DNA of 26,127 nucleotides from Verrucomicrobiota bacterium (GTDB taxonomy: Bacteria > Verrucomicrobiota > Verrucomicrobiia > Opitutales > Opitutaceae), in NCBI GenBank assembly GCA_023457715.1, contig JAEWKR010000078.1, positions 1 to 26,127 of the forward strand, in the 5' to 3' direction. The translations under genes and the position numbers were made by a program. Numbering within the stretch: position 1 is the first letter of the stretch; each line of letters opens with the position of its first letter. Shown piece by piece: positions 15,445 through 23,382 of the stretch. The notes under the pieces were generated by a model. The model was not told the origin of the DNA. It saw only the letters and a program-made list of their open reading frames with translations, and did no database searches.

Positions 15445-18348
15445 CTATCGAGCCTGCGCTTTTTCGACCCGCAGCGTCACGGCTTTGGGGTCGGCGTCGG
15501 GGCGGATGATGACCTGCGCGAGGCCGTTGAAGAGCTGGCGCTGGGGGGTGGGCGCCGGGGTCACGATCCGCACGGCGCCGAGGCGCGTGAGTTCGGGGAT
15601 CCGGTTGCGGTGATCGTAGATCGGGGTGACGACCATCCGCACGTCGTTGGCTCCGGGAACCACGTCGGTCGCGGCCAGCGGGATATCCGGGCCGACGTTC
15701 GTCGTATCCACGTCGCGGGCGAGCAGCTTGCCGTTCAGCCAGACGGACGTCCTGGCGCCGAAGGTCGGGAGGAAGAGGCGCAGGTCGCGTTGCAGGTCGG
15801 CGGCCGCGAGCGTCACCGTGGCGCCGAGGTCATATTTTTCACCGTCCTTTGGCTTCGGCGCCTGCCAGTGACCCAGCTTCGCAAAGGGCGCGAGTGCGTC
15901 GCGCGCGCCGGGTTCGACGGTGCCGGCCGGCGCGATCCGGCCCTGCCAGGCTTCGACCGCCGCGGTCGCCACGGTCGGGATGAACTGATCCGGTTCGTGC
16001 GAGCTGGGGTTGCCGTTGCCGACGCCGATCACGCGGCCGCCCGTCACGTGGACGACAACGTTGTCGTCGGCGGTGGGCACGAAACGGCCTTGCGCATCGA
16101 CGGCGGAAATCCTGGCGATGAGGAGAGGGTCCGCGGGATCGGCCACGGTCTCGGTTTCGAGGAGGAGCCGGGCGGTGGCCCCGGTGGTCTCGACGCGCGC
16201 GGTCTGGGCGACGGTGTTGCCGCGGTATCCGCGGGCCTCGAGCGTGCCGGGTTGATACGGCACCTCCCAGACCAGGTGGCTGTTGACCGGCATGGCCTGA
16301 CGTCCGAGCGAAGCGCCATTGAGGAAGAGCTCCACGGCCTCGTGATTGGCGTAGACCACGACCTTGACCGGCTGGCCTTCGCGACCGCCGAAGTTCCAGT
16401 GCGTCGCAAGATGCAGGACGGGACGGTCGGTCCACCAAGCTTCGAGGTAGTAGCTGCTGTCCTTCCGGAAGCCGCAGGTGTCGAGCAGCCCGTACTGTGA
16501 GCTGATCGCGGGCCAGCCGAAGGGCGTGGGCTCACCGCGGTAGTCGAAGCCCGTCCAGTAGAACAGCCCCGCGAGAAACGTGCGGGCCGAATAATACTTC
16601 CAGCCGATCTCGCAGTTGCCGCCGGAGTCGCCCTTGGCCAGCGGCGCGAGGTGCGCTTTGGCGCGGTCGTCGAAATAGATGCCGCGCGTGCCCTGGGTGC
16701 TCGTTTCTTCCGTGCCCACGCCGGGCTGCTGCGGGAACTTGCGGTGCTGCTCGTCGGGGTTGGACTGGGAAATGTAGTTGTAGCCCACCACGTCGGCGAC
16801 GGTCGAGCTGCCGCCCCAGCCTCCGCTGATCGCGACCGTCACGCGACGCGAGGGCTCGAACTGCTGTACGAACGCCTGCATGGTGGCGGTGATGCGGGCG
16901 CCCCGGATGTTGCCCTCGATGGCCCACTCCTCGTTGCCAATCGACCATAGGATGATGCTCGGGTGATTGCGATCGCGGCGAATCATCGCCTCGAGCTGAC
17001 GGAGGTGGTGCTCGTTGGAACCCATCAGCCGGTTCTCGTCGATCACCAGCAGGCCCAGGCGGTCGCACGCGTCGAGCAACTCGGGGGAGGGCGGTCGGTG
17101 GCCGGTGCGATAGGCGTTGACGCCAAAGGCCTTGAGCTGGCGCAGCCGGTAGTCGTGCAGCGCATCGGGCAGGGCGGCCCCCACGCCGGCGTGGTCCTGG
17201 TGCACGTTCATGCCCTTGAGCACGACGTGGCGGTCGTTGAGGAAGAACCCCTCGTTGGCGTCGAAGCGGATCGTCCGGATGCCGAACGGAGTCTCGTAGC
17301 GGTCGACCACCTGATCGCCCACGCGTACCTGCGTCACCAGCCGGTGCAGGGCGGGGTTCTCCAGCGACCAAAGCTGGGGATTGGCCACCGGGAGCATCAG
17401 GTCGAAGTCGGCGGTGCGGCCCGGCGCCAGCGTGGCCGAACGCAGGGTCTCCGCCGCGACGGTACGGCCGGCGGGATCGAGGATGGTTTGCTCCAGGGTG
17501 AACGTCGCGTCGGTCCCGCCGGCGTTGGTCAGCGTGGTGCGGGTCTTGACGCGGGCACCGGGGGGCGCGGCGCCGGCCGAACCCGGAGTGCCCGCGGTCC
17601 CGCGGGCCTCGAGCTCCGTCGTGACATAGGTTCCGTGGCGGGCGACGTGCAGTGGAGCGGTCTTGTTGAGCCACACGTGGCGGTAGATCCCCGCCCCTTC
17701 GTAGAACCAGCCCTCCTCCAGGGTGGCGTCGGCGCGGACCGCAACCACATTGTCGGCGCCGTACTCGAGGTAGTCGGTGATGTCGTACGCGGCGCCGACA
17801 TAGCCGCTCGGTTCGCGGCCGACGAAAAACCCGTTCACGAAGACCGCGGCGTCACGGTACACGCCGTCGAACTCGATCGTGATCCGGCGGCCGCGATCGG
17901 ACGCGGGCACGGGGAAGGTGCGCCGGTACCAGCCAATGGAGTGCTCCGGAAAATGCCGGCCGATCGCCTTGAAGCCGTGGCTGGCGCTCCCGCGGCCGTC
18001 GAAGGGCAGTTCCACCGCCCAGTCGTGCGGCAGCTGCACGATGCGCCACGCGCGGTCGTCGAAGTCGCGCTTGGTGGGCCCGTCGCCGTAGCCGGTCTTG
18101 GCGAGGTAGGAAAAGTAGCCGGTGGCGAAATCGAAATCCCGGGCATGATCCGTGGCGTGACCGAGCGCGAACCGCCAGCCGTCGTGCAGGCGGATGCGTT
18201 CGCGACCGGCCGCGGCGGCAGCGCGTTCCGCCTCAGGGCCGCGCACATCGCTCTGTGCCGGGGCGAGCGCGGTGAAGAAGCTGACGCCAAGGATGACGAG
18301 CGCAGCCGGGAGAAAACGACGCAGAACGGGGGTTCGGGGGGAAGGCAT
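15445..18348 (-). CDS. Secreted glycoside hydrolase family 2 enzyme, probable beta-galactosidase
   Basis: A 967-residue GH2 protein, a retaining exo-glycosidase; beta-galactosidase is the likeliest activity, though other beta-glycosidase specificities are possible. Residues 1-32 are a signal peptide, pointing to a periplasmic or exported enzyme. Residues 50-230 are the GH2 sugar-binding jelly roll (LPHDW, GWYRRTF, FDGVYRDAAVFVNG), followed by the Ig-like domain. The TIM barrel carries the acid/base in IGNEEW (Asn472-Glu473); the nucleophile is probably Glu547 in GTEETSTQGTRG. The later WTGFDYRGEPTPFGWP segment is typical of GH2 proteins with DUF4982. A DUF4982-like domain covers about 650-720 and a GH2 domain-5-like segment (GNGNPSSHEPD) about 725-830, with a further beta-sandwich to the end. 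No Shine-Dalgarno precedes the ATG. The gene is transcribed divergently from the hydroxylase-HlyIII gene, 517 bases apart. Confidence 0.9.
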   Translation of the reverse strand: MPSPRTPVLRRFLPAALVILGVSFFTALAPAQSDVRGPEAERAAAAAGRERIRLHDGWRFALGHATDHARDFDFATGYFSYLAKTGYGDGPTKRDFDDRAWRIVQLPHDWAVELPFDGRGSASHGFKAIGRHFPEHSIGWYRRTFPVPASDRGRRITIEFDGVYRDAAVFVNGFFVGREPSGYVGAAYDITDYLEYGADNVVAVRADATLEEGWFYEGAGIYRHVWLNKTAPLHVARHGTYVTTELEARGTAGTPGSAGAAPPGARVKTRTTLTNAGGTDATFTLEQTILDPAGRTVAAETLRSATLAPGRTADFDLMLPVANPQLWSLENPALHRLVTQVRVGDQVVDRYETPFGIRTIRFDANEGFFLNDRHVVLKGMNVHQDHAGVGAALPDALHDYRLRQLKAFGVNAYRTGHRPPSPELLDACDRLGLLVIDENRLMGSNEHHLRQLEAMIRRDRNHPSIILWSIGNEEWAIEGNIRGARITATMQAFVQQFEPSRRVTVAISGGWGGSSTVADVVGYNYISQSNPDEQHRKFPQQPGVGTEETSTQGTRGIYFDDRAKAHLAPLAKGDSGGNCEIGWKYYSARTFLAGLFYWTGFDYRGEPTPFGWPAISSQYGLLDTCGFRKDSSYYLEAWWTDRPVLHLATHWNFGGREGQPVKVVVYANHEAVELFLNGASLGRQAMPVNSHLVWEVPYQPGTLEARGYRGNTVAQTARVETTGATARLLLETETVADPADPLLIARISAVDAQGRFVPTADDNVVVHVTGGRVIGVGNGNPSSHEPDQFIPTVATAAVEAWQGRIAPAGTVEPGARDALAPFAKLGHWQAPKPKDGEKYDLGATVTLAAADLQRDLRLFLPTFGARTSVWLNGKLLARDVDTTNVGPDIPLAATDVVPGANDVRMVVTPIYDHRNRIPELTRLGAVRIVTPAPTPQRQLFNGLAQVIIRPDADPKAVTLRVEKAQAR

Positions 18349-18865
18349 GACGAGGAAGGGGCAGCGTGGGGATTTTTGGGCAGAAATCGAGTATGATGGA
18401 GCGTTAAATCAGGGGAGAAAGGGACCGAAAGGACCTAAGGGACGATTCGCGGTTAATCCTTCTGCATCGATCCGGCTCAGGCTGTCGGGATCCCGGTGGC
18501 GCGCGCGTCCCGCGTGCGAAGGACTGCGGCCGGGGCGCGCGATTCCGATTCACACGCGGGACGCGTGCGCCAGGCCAATCCTCCGCTGCGATGTGCGGGC
18601 GGACGACCGAATCAAGGCATTCCGCATGAATGCGGTACAACGTACCCGAGCCGCTCGCGCGAGTGCGGCGCTACAGGTCTCCTGTCCCGGCCCGCCCTGC
18701 CTTTTTGCGCGTTCTGCACCTTTTTGCGGCCACTTCCGGGGCCGGGTCATTTCGCAGACGCGACTAGACTAATCAGCGTTTAGAGCGGAGAATTCGTGAC
18801 AATCTGTCAGCGGGTGCGATGGCCGACGCGGTCGCCCTCGGAGGCAAGACGCAGCGCAGAACCCA
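18349..18865. other. Divergent intergenic region between GH2 and the hydroxylase-HlyIII gene
   Basis: It must contain the promoters of two divergent genes. It holds an AAGGGACC/GAAAGGACC-type degenerate short-unit run (about 18417-18442), a large inverted repeat (18497-18572), and three small palindromes: GCATTC/GAATGC (about 18619-18635), GTACAACGTAC (about 18637-18647) and CCGCTCGCGCGAGTGCGG (about 18652-18669). A CTTTTTGCG doublet lies near 18700-18728. No supported gene and no clear promoter hexamers. Confidence 0.5.
18497..18572. repeat. 20-bp inverted repeat with 36-base spacer
   Basis: The arms 18497-18516 and 18553-18572 are reverse complements at 19 of 20 positions around the core GTCCCGCGTG / CACGCGGGAC. 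It resembles a REPIN or large hairpin element; with no T-run it is not a terminator. Confidence 0.8.
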
Positions 18866-20428
18866 ATGAAGCCCGAAGAGACTCCCCCACCCGTCCAGCC
18901 GCACTCCACCCGCGATGCTCATGACCTCGAAGCCCACGCGCACGAGCATGTGCACGAGCATTTCTCGGTTAAGCTTTTCGTCCTGACCGTCGTCGCGACC
19001 GTCGCGGGGCTGTGTCTGCTGCTGCGTTTTCTGGCGCCGCAGACGTGGGCGGACCAGCTGGCGGCACCGTGGTGGGCGTTCGCGGTTGCGTTCGTCGTGC
19101 TCACGATGGTGAACTGCTTCTTCGAGTTCTTCCTGCACCGCTACGTCCTGCACCGGCCGGCAATCCCCGGGCTCTCGCGCCTTTACCGCCAGCACACCCT
19201 CCATCACGCGCTGACGCGGATCGCGCGGAAACCGTCCAAGGACGGCCGTGGGCTGCTCTTCGTGGAGAACAAGTTTCCCATCGTGGAACCGGAACAGGGG
19301 GAAGGATCGTTCTTCCCGTGGTACTCGCTGGCGGCGTTTTTCGTCGCCCTGAGTCCGGTCTTCTTCCTGCTCCACTTCCTTGCGCCGATGTTCCCATGGT
19401 TCCTGGCGGCGATCGCGGCGCTGTCGACCTCCCTGATTCTTTACGAGAGCCTGCACGCGATCAACCACTGGCCCTTTGAACGCTGGGAAAAGCTGATCGA
19501 TAGCGAACGCTGGGGCTGGTTCTGGCGGCCGGTTTACAGCTTTCACCTGCGCCACCACGCCGTCATCGACTGCAACGAATCAGTGTCGGGTTTCTTCGGC
19601 CTGCCGATCGCGGACTGGGTGTTCCGGACCTGCGTGATTCCGCCGACCATTTACGCGGATGGCGAAGAGTGGAAACAGGAGAACTTCACCGCCCCGAAGC
19701 CGCGCGCCCTCATCCGCTGGCTCGATGCGCTTGCCGCAGCCGTCATCGCTCGTCGACGCGCGGGCGCGGATCGCGGCACCGTCCCCGGAGGGGACACGCG
19801 GGTGTCCGTTTACTCGCGTCGCGAGGAGGTCGCGAACTGGCTGACGCACGGGATCGGTGCCGTGTTCAGCATTGTCGCCCTCACCGTCCTGATCGTGGTC
19901 GCAAGTGCGCGCGGGGACGCCTGGCACGTGGTGAGCGTGACGGTGTTCGGCCTGTCGCTCATGGCCCTGTACGTGACCTCCACGCTCTACCACCTGAGCC
20001 GCAGCGAGCGTCGCCGGTGGTTGATGCGCCGGCTGGATCACGCGGCGATCTTCCTCCTCATCGCCGGCACGTACACCCCTTTCCTGCTCACCAACCTGCG
20101 GGGCCCGTGGGGCTGGTCGCTGTTTGGCGTGGTCTGGGGCATCTGCGGCGCCGGCGCGGTCTTCAAAGTCATCGGCGGCGCGCGCACCCATGTCGTTTCC
20201 GTGATCGCGTACCTGTTTGCCGGCTGGCTGATCGTGATCGCCGCGAAGCCGATGCTGAACTCGGTGCCGCCGGTGGCGCTGTGGCTCCTGCTGGCGGGCG
20301 GGCTGTGCTACACCTTCGGCGTGCCGTTCTACCTGTGGAAGAAGCTCCGCTACCACCACGCCTACTGGCACACGTTCGTGCTGGGCGGCAGCGTGTGTCA
20401 TTTCCTGGCGGTGCTGTTTGCGATTTGA
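18866..20428 (+). CDS. Membrane fusion protein: fatty-acid hydroxylase/sterol desaturase domain + hemolysin III/PAQR domain
   Basis: A 520-residue integral membrane protein. The His-rich cytoplasmic tail (HxHxHEHVHEH, residues 24-32) may bind metal. Transmembrane segments lie near 37-57 and 69-90. The N-terminal domain has the histidine clusters of the membrane di-iron fatty-acid-hydroxylase/sterol-desaturase superfamily: HRYVLH (91-96), HTLHH (110-114), HAINH (197-201) and HLRHH (227-231). A charged linker (about 258-312) leads to a complete HlyIII/PAQR domain (313-520), starting YSRREEVANWLTHGIG, with the family's zinc-site residues: His376 (TLYH), Asp391 (LDHAAIF), and His498/His502 (HAYWH). 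The domains lie in one uninterrupted frame, with no start codon context or break at the junction. PAQR relatives hydrolyse ceramide-like substrates and the hydroxylase superfamily oxidises acyl chains, so action on one lipid is plausible but inferred. The ATG at 18866 has no Shine-Dalgarno. Confidence 0.9.
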   Translation: MKPEETPPPVQPHSTRDAHDLEAHAHEHVHEHFSVKLFVLTVVATVAGLCLLLRFLAPQTWADQLAAPWWAFAVAFVVLTMVNCFFEFFLHRYVLHRPAIPGLSRLYRQHTLHHALTRIARKPSKDGRGLLFVENKFPIVEPEQGEGSFFPWYSLAAFFVALSPVFFLLHFLAPMFPWFLAAIAALSTSLILYESLHAINHWPFERWEKLIDSERWGWFWRPVYSFHLRHHAVIDCNESVSGFFGLPIADWVFRTCVIPPTIYADGEEWKQENFTAPKPRALIRWLDALAAAVIARRRAGADRGTVPGGDTRVSVYSRREEVANWLTHGIGAVFSIVALTVLIVVASARGDAWHVVSVTVFGLSLMALYVTSTLYHLSRSERRRWLMRRLDHAAIFLLIAGTYTPFLLTNLRGPWGWSLFGVVWGICGAGAVFKVIGGARTHVVSVIAYLFAGWLIVIAAKPMLNSVPPVALWLLLAGGLCYTFGVPFYLWKKLRYHHAYWHTFVLGGSVCHFLAVLFAI

Positions 20429-20625
20429 GGCTGCCGGCTGCGCCGGCATTTCAGATTTCAGATTTCAGATTTCAGATTTTCAGCGTTTCAGCGTTTCGGA
20501 CGCGCGTTTCAGCGTTTCAGCTTTTCGGACGCGGATCCTGAGGCCGGCTGCGCCGGCATTTCAGATTTTCAGATTTTCAGCGTTTCAGCGTTTCAGCGTT
20601 TTGGCGTTTCAGCGTTTTGGCTTTT
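20429..20625. repeat. Two palindrome-plus-TTTCAG units in tandem
   Basis: Each unit starts with the palindrome GCCGGCTGCGCCGGC (20433-20447 and 20543-20557) followed at once by ATTTCAG heptamers that change into TTTCAGCG octamers. The first array also carries TTTCGGACGCG interruptions. It starts 4 bases after the stop codon of the hydroxylase-HlyIII gene, so the first palindrome may stabilise that mRNA's 3' end, but it lacks a T-run. Confidence 0.8.
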
Positions 20626-20821
20626 TCACGAACGGCTTACGACGTCCCGGAAAAAAGCCTCCGCGACAGATCGTTTTCACCTGCTCACGCACGCTGCTGT
20701 TTCACAACGAGTTCCGCGGCCTGTCATTTCCGCGTGACTTTGTTCCTTCAAAGTGACCGGGGGACCCGGGGGTCTTCTCCCTATCGGCGTATTCAGAACG
20801 TCATCACTATGCTGGGGTTGT
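20626..20821. other. Leader of the Ig-like secreted protein gene
   Basis: About 195 bases of non-repeated sequence, likely the promoter and 5' leader of the gene at 20822. A GC-rich GACCC/GGGTC mini-hairpin lies near 20763-20774. GGGG at 20815-20818, just ahead of the ATG, is the only Shine-Dalgarno-like purine run in front of any start in the window. Confidence 0.4.
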
Positions 20822-23080
20822 ATGTTGAATCCATCCACCCCTGCCTACCCCGCGCGGCCCGAGGCGACTCGCGCCGACGGCTTCCACACCCGGGCGGCCC
20901 GCCTGACGCGCGCCCTTTGTCTCGCGAGCACGTTCGGCCTCGGTCTGGCCGCCCACGGCCAGTCGACGGGCGCCGACGGCACCGCTCCGACCGTCACGAG
21001 CATTGCCCTCGACGCGGCCTCCGTGACCCCAACCGCCGCTCGGTTCACGGTCACCTTCTCCGAACCGGTGACCGGCGTCGACGTCGGTGATTTTGCCGTC
21101 AATGCGACGCCGGCCGCCGCCGCGACGCTCACCGGCATCACTCCTGGCGCCACCGCCGCGGTGTATCACGTCGACTTCACCTACAGTGGCGCCTCCGGCT
21201 CGTTGCAACTGGCGATCAAGTCCGCGGCCACCGCGATCACCGACGCCGCCGGCAACGCGTTCGTCGGTGCCGGCGCCGCGGCGAGCGACGTGATCCCCGT
21301 CAACGCGGCTCCGCCCGCGGACGCGATCCTTCCGACGGTCGCCAGCTTTAGCCTGCCGACTGGACCCCTCACTTCGCCCGCCAACCTCACGCTGGTGTTC
21401 AGCGAACCGGTCACCGGTCTGACGTCGGGCGACTTCGTCGTGAGCGCCGGCGGCACCGTCGGCGCCATCACCGGCTCCGGAACGACCTGGACCGTTCCCG
21501 TCGTCTTCACCGGCACGGCGCCGATCACCGTCACGCTGGTCGGCGGCGCCACCGCCGATATTCGCGATGCGGCGACCCATTGGTTCGCCGGCGGCACGAA
21601 CACCACCCTCACCCTGACGCCGGGTGGCAACAATGACGGTGGCACGACAGCCGCCCCCGTTATCTCAAGCCCGCTGACCGCTTCGGTCGCAGCCGGCAGC
21701 CCCTTCAGCTACACCGTCACCGTCACCAACAGCCCGACGTCCCTGACCGTCACCGGTCTGCCCGCGGGGCTGACGTTCACGGCGCCCACGATCAGCGGCA
21801 CGGTGGCGACCGCCGGCGTGTACAATGTGACCCTGACGGCAACGAACGCGGCCGGAACGGACACCGAGAATTTGGCGATCACCGTCACCGCGGCGACGAC
21901 GCCGCCGGGCGATGGCGGCGGGAGCGATGACGACGACGATGAGGACGGCGATGGCCGCGGCGGCAAAGGCTCCGGGCAGACGATCACGCTCAAACGGGAC
22001 GACGGACTGGTCGCGGGCGAGCCGTTCACCCTGCCCGCCACCACCGCCTCCGGCGAGGCGATCACCTGGATTCTGGTCAGCGGCAACGCGACCTTGGTCG
22101 ACAACATCCTGACTCCGAAAAACCGGGGCGCCGTCGTGGTGCGCGCGCAGATCAACGGCAAGACGACGAAGGAAGGCAATGTCGCCGCCGTGGTCGCGAT
22201 CGAGCCGAACGACGCGGGCACGCCGAAGCGCAAGGGCAAGGGCCCGCGCAAGGACCGCCTGAGCAATCTCTCCTCGCGCGTTCACGTCTCGGCGGACCAC
22301 GACGCCGTCGCCGGCTTTGTGGTGGATGGCTCCGCATCGAAACAGGTGCTGATCCGCGCGGTCGGACCCTCGCTCAAGCGCCATGGCGTGACCGACGCGG
22401 TTGCCGGCGCGGAGGTCGAGGTCTTCGACGCCAGCGGCAAAGCCATCGCACGAAATGACGGCTGGCGCGGGAACGGGGCGGTGGCGACCACGGGAGCGCG
22501 CCTCGGCGCCTTCGCCCTCGAAAGCGGGAGTGAGGACGCGGCGCTGCTCCTGAATCTGGAACCCGGCCTCTATACGGCCCGGATTCGGGGCAAGGGCCAG
22601 GGCACGGCGCTGCTCGAAGTGTACGATGCAACGGATGGCTCGCTCGCGACGACGGAGCAGCTGGTGAACATCTCCACCCGCGGCCGCGTCGGTGCCGGCG
22701 GGAACATCATCGCCGGGTTTGTGGTGGGCGGCGATGCGCCGAAGCGAGTCCTGATCCGCGCGGTCGGTCCCGGGCTGAAGCCGTACGGCGTCAGCGACAC
22801 CCTGGCCGATTCCGTGCTCGAGTTGTACACGGCGGCGGGCGTGGCCGTGGCGCGCAACGACAACTGGCAAACGCCGGTGCGTCACGGCCAGGGAGGCGCC
22901 CCCGCCACCATGGCCGAGATCCTCGCCGCGGCGGAGGCCGCGTACGCCTTCCCCCTGACCGAGCGCGACTCGGCACTGGTGGTGACGCTCCTGCCCGGCG
23001 TCTACACCGCGGTCATGACCGGCGTAAACGGCGCGCCCGGCGCCGGGATGATCGAAGTGTTCGAGCTGCCGCTGCAGTAG
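20822..23080 (+). CDS. Secreted Ig-like protein with Asp-rich linker and duplicated C-terminal module
   Basis: A 752-residue exported protein with no catalytic motif that I recognise. I start at the ATG at 20822 (GGGGTTGT just upstream); an in-frame GTG at 20753 would add 23 unlikely residues. The signal peptide has a long N-region, with its hydrophobic core at about 31-46. Two bacterial Ig-like domains of the 'FSEPVTG...GDF' type cover 54-160 and 168-268, and a putative-Ig domain 277-360. An Asp/Gly-rich linker (363-386, with a DDDDDEDGD run that could bind calcium) leads to a small beta domain (387-464). A basic segment (KRKGKGPRK) precedes two copies (about 480-610 and 612-752) of the C-terminal module also found in the protease at 984 (IAGFVVxG...LIRAVGP...LEVYD). 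It is probably a surface adhesin or structural protein. A terminator follows at 23256. Confidence 0.85.
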   Translation: MLNPSTPAYPARPEATRADGFHTRAARLTRALCLASTFGLGLAAHGQSTGADGTAPTVTSIALDAASVTPTAARFTVTFSEPVTGVDVGDFAVNATPAAAATLTGITPGATAAVYHVDFTYSGASGSLQLAIKSAATAITDAAGNAFVGAGAAASDVIPVNAAPPADAILPTVASFSLPTGPLTSPANLTLVFSEPVTGLTSGDFVVSAGGTVGAITGSGTTWTVPVVFTGTAPITVTLVGGATADIRDAATHWFAGGTNTTLTLTPGGNNDGGTTAAPVISSPLTASVAAGSPFSYTVTVTNSPTSLTVTGLPAGLTFTAPTISGTVATAGVYNVTLTATNAAGTDTENLAITVTAATTPPGDGGGSDDDDDEDGDGRGGKGSGQTITLKRDDGLVAGEPFTLPATTASGEAITWILVSGNATLVDNILTPKNRGAVVVRAQINGKTTKEGNVAAVVAIEPNDAGTPKRKGKGPRKDRLSNLSSRVHVSADHDAVAGFVVDGSASKQVLIRAVGPSLKRHGVTDAVAGAEVEVFDASGKAIARNDGWRGNGAVATTGARLGAFALESGSEDAALLLNLEPGLYTARIRGKGQGTALLEVYDATDGSLATTEQLVNISTRGRVGAGGNIIAGFVVGGDAPKRVLIRAVGPGLKPYGVSDTLADSVLELYTAAGVAVARNDNWQTPVRHGQGGAPATMAEILAAAEAAYAFPLTERDSALVVTLLPGVYTAVMTGVNGAPGAGMIEVFELPLQ

Positions 23081-23120
23081 CCCCGGCGGAGCCGGGGATT
23101 TCAGATTTCAGATTTCAGAA
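23081..23120. repeat. Palindrome-plus-ATTTCAG unit directly after a stop codon
   Basis: The hairpin CCCCGGC/GCCGGGG (23081-23097, 3-base loop) starts at the base after the stop codon of the Ig-like gene and is followed by three ATTTCAG heptamers. Confidence 0.8.
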
Positions 23121-23232
23121 CCTGAATCCTGAATCCTGCATCCTGCATCCCGCATCCCGCATCCTGCATCCCGGATCCTGCATCCCGCATCCCGCATCCC
23201 GGATCCCGCATCCCGGATCCTGCATCCTGGGT
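23121..23232. repeat. Heptamer tandem array of 16 units, CCTGCAT/CCCGCAT type
   Basis: Sixteen consecutive 7-bp units keep perfect phase over 112 bp: CCTGAAT, CCTGCAT, CCCGCAT, CCCGGAT and a final CCTGGGT. Only positions 3-6 vary. It lies between the stop codon of the Ig-like gene and its terminator, so it should be transcribed as 3' untranslated RNA. There are no spacers, so it is not a CRISPR array. Confidence 0.95.
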
Positions 23233-23255
23233 CGCGGTTTTTGGTAAGCTAACAC

Positions 23256-23295
23256 GCGGGGCCTGACCGGTGAACGGGTCGGGCCCCGCTTTTTT
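23256..23295 (+). terminator. Rho-independent terminator of the Ig-like protein gene
   Basis: The stem GCGGGGCCTGACC (23256-23268) pairs with GGTCGGGCCCCGC (23277-23289) through 13 pairs, one of them G-T, around an 8-base loop, and is followed by six T residues (23290-23295). The T-run is on the plus strand only, so it serves the gene ending at 23080 and not the minus-strand GH95 gene. It is the clearest terminator in the window. Confidence 0.9.
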
Positions 23296-23310
23296 GTGGG
23301 CAAGGGCGGA

Positions 23311-23382
23311 CCGGCTTCGCCGGGATTTCAGATTTCAAATTCCAGATTTCAGATTTTTCAGCGTTTCAGCGTTTCAGCGTTT
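23311..23382. repeat. Palindrome-plus-TTTCAG unit overlapping the end of the GH95 gene
   Basis: The hairpin CCGGC/GCCGG (23311-23323) is followed by ATTTCAG/ATTTCAA heptamers and three TTTCAGCG octamers. The last octamer contributes the final Lys-Arg codons and the TGA stop (TCA on the plus strand at 23374-23376) of the minus-strand GH95 gene. Confidence 0.8.

Noticed and set aside
16963..18396. 477-codon plus-strand open frame opposite the GH2 gene
   Set aside because: It is antisense to a protein with clear GH2 motifs; its own translation shows biased Gly/Val/Arg composition and no recognisable domain.
18194..18772. 192-codon open frame across the GH2 start and divergent spacer
   Set aside because: It overlaps the GH2 N-terminus antisense and then runs through inverted repeats; composition is Arg/Ala-rich with no domain.
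20433..20447. Terminator of the hydroxylase-HlyIII gene
   Set aside because: A palindrome is present right after the stop codon but is followed by ATTTCAG units, not a T-run, and the same palindrome recurs in positions that are not gene ends.
23121..23232. CRISPR array
   Set aside because: The repeats are 7 bp, contiguous and without spacers; there are no cas genes.
23115..23303. 62-codon minus-strand open frame with a repeating Met-Gln-Asp-Pro-Gly-Cys pattern
   Set aside because: It is simply the translation of the heptamer array at 23121-23232.
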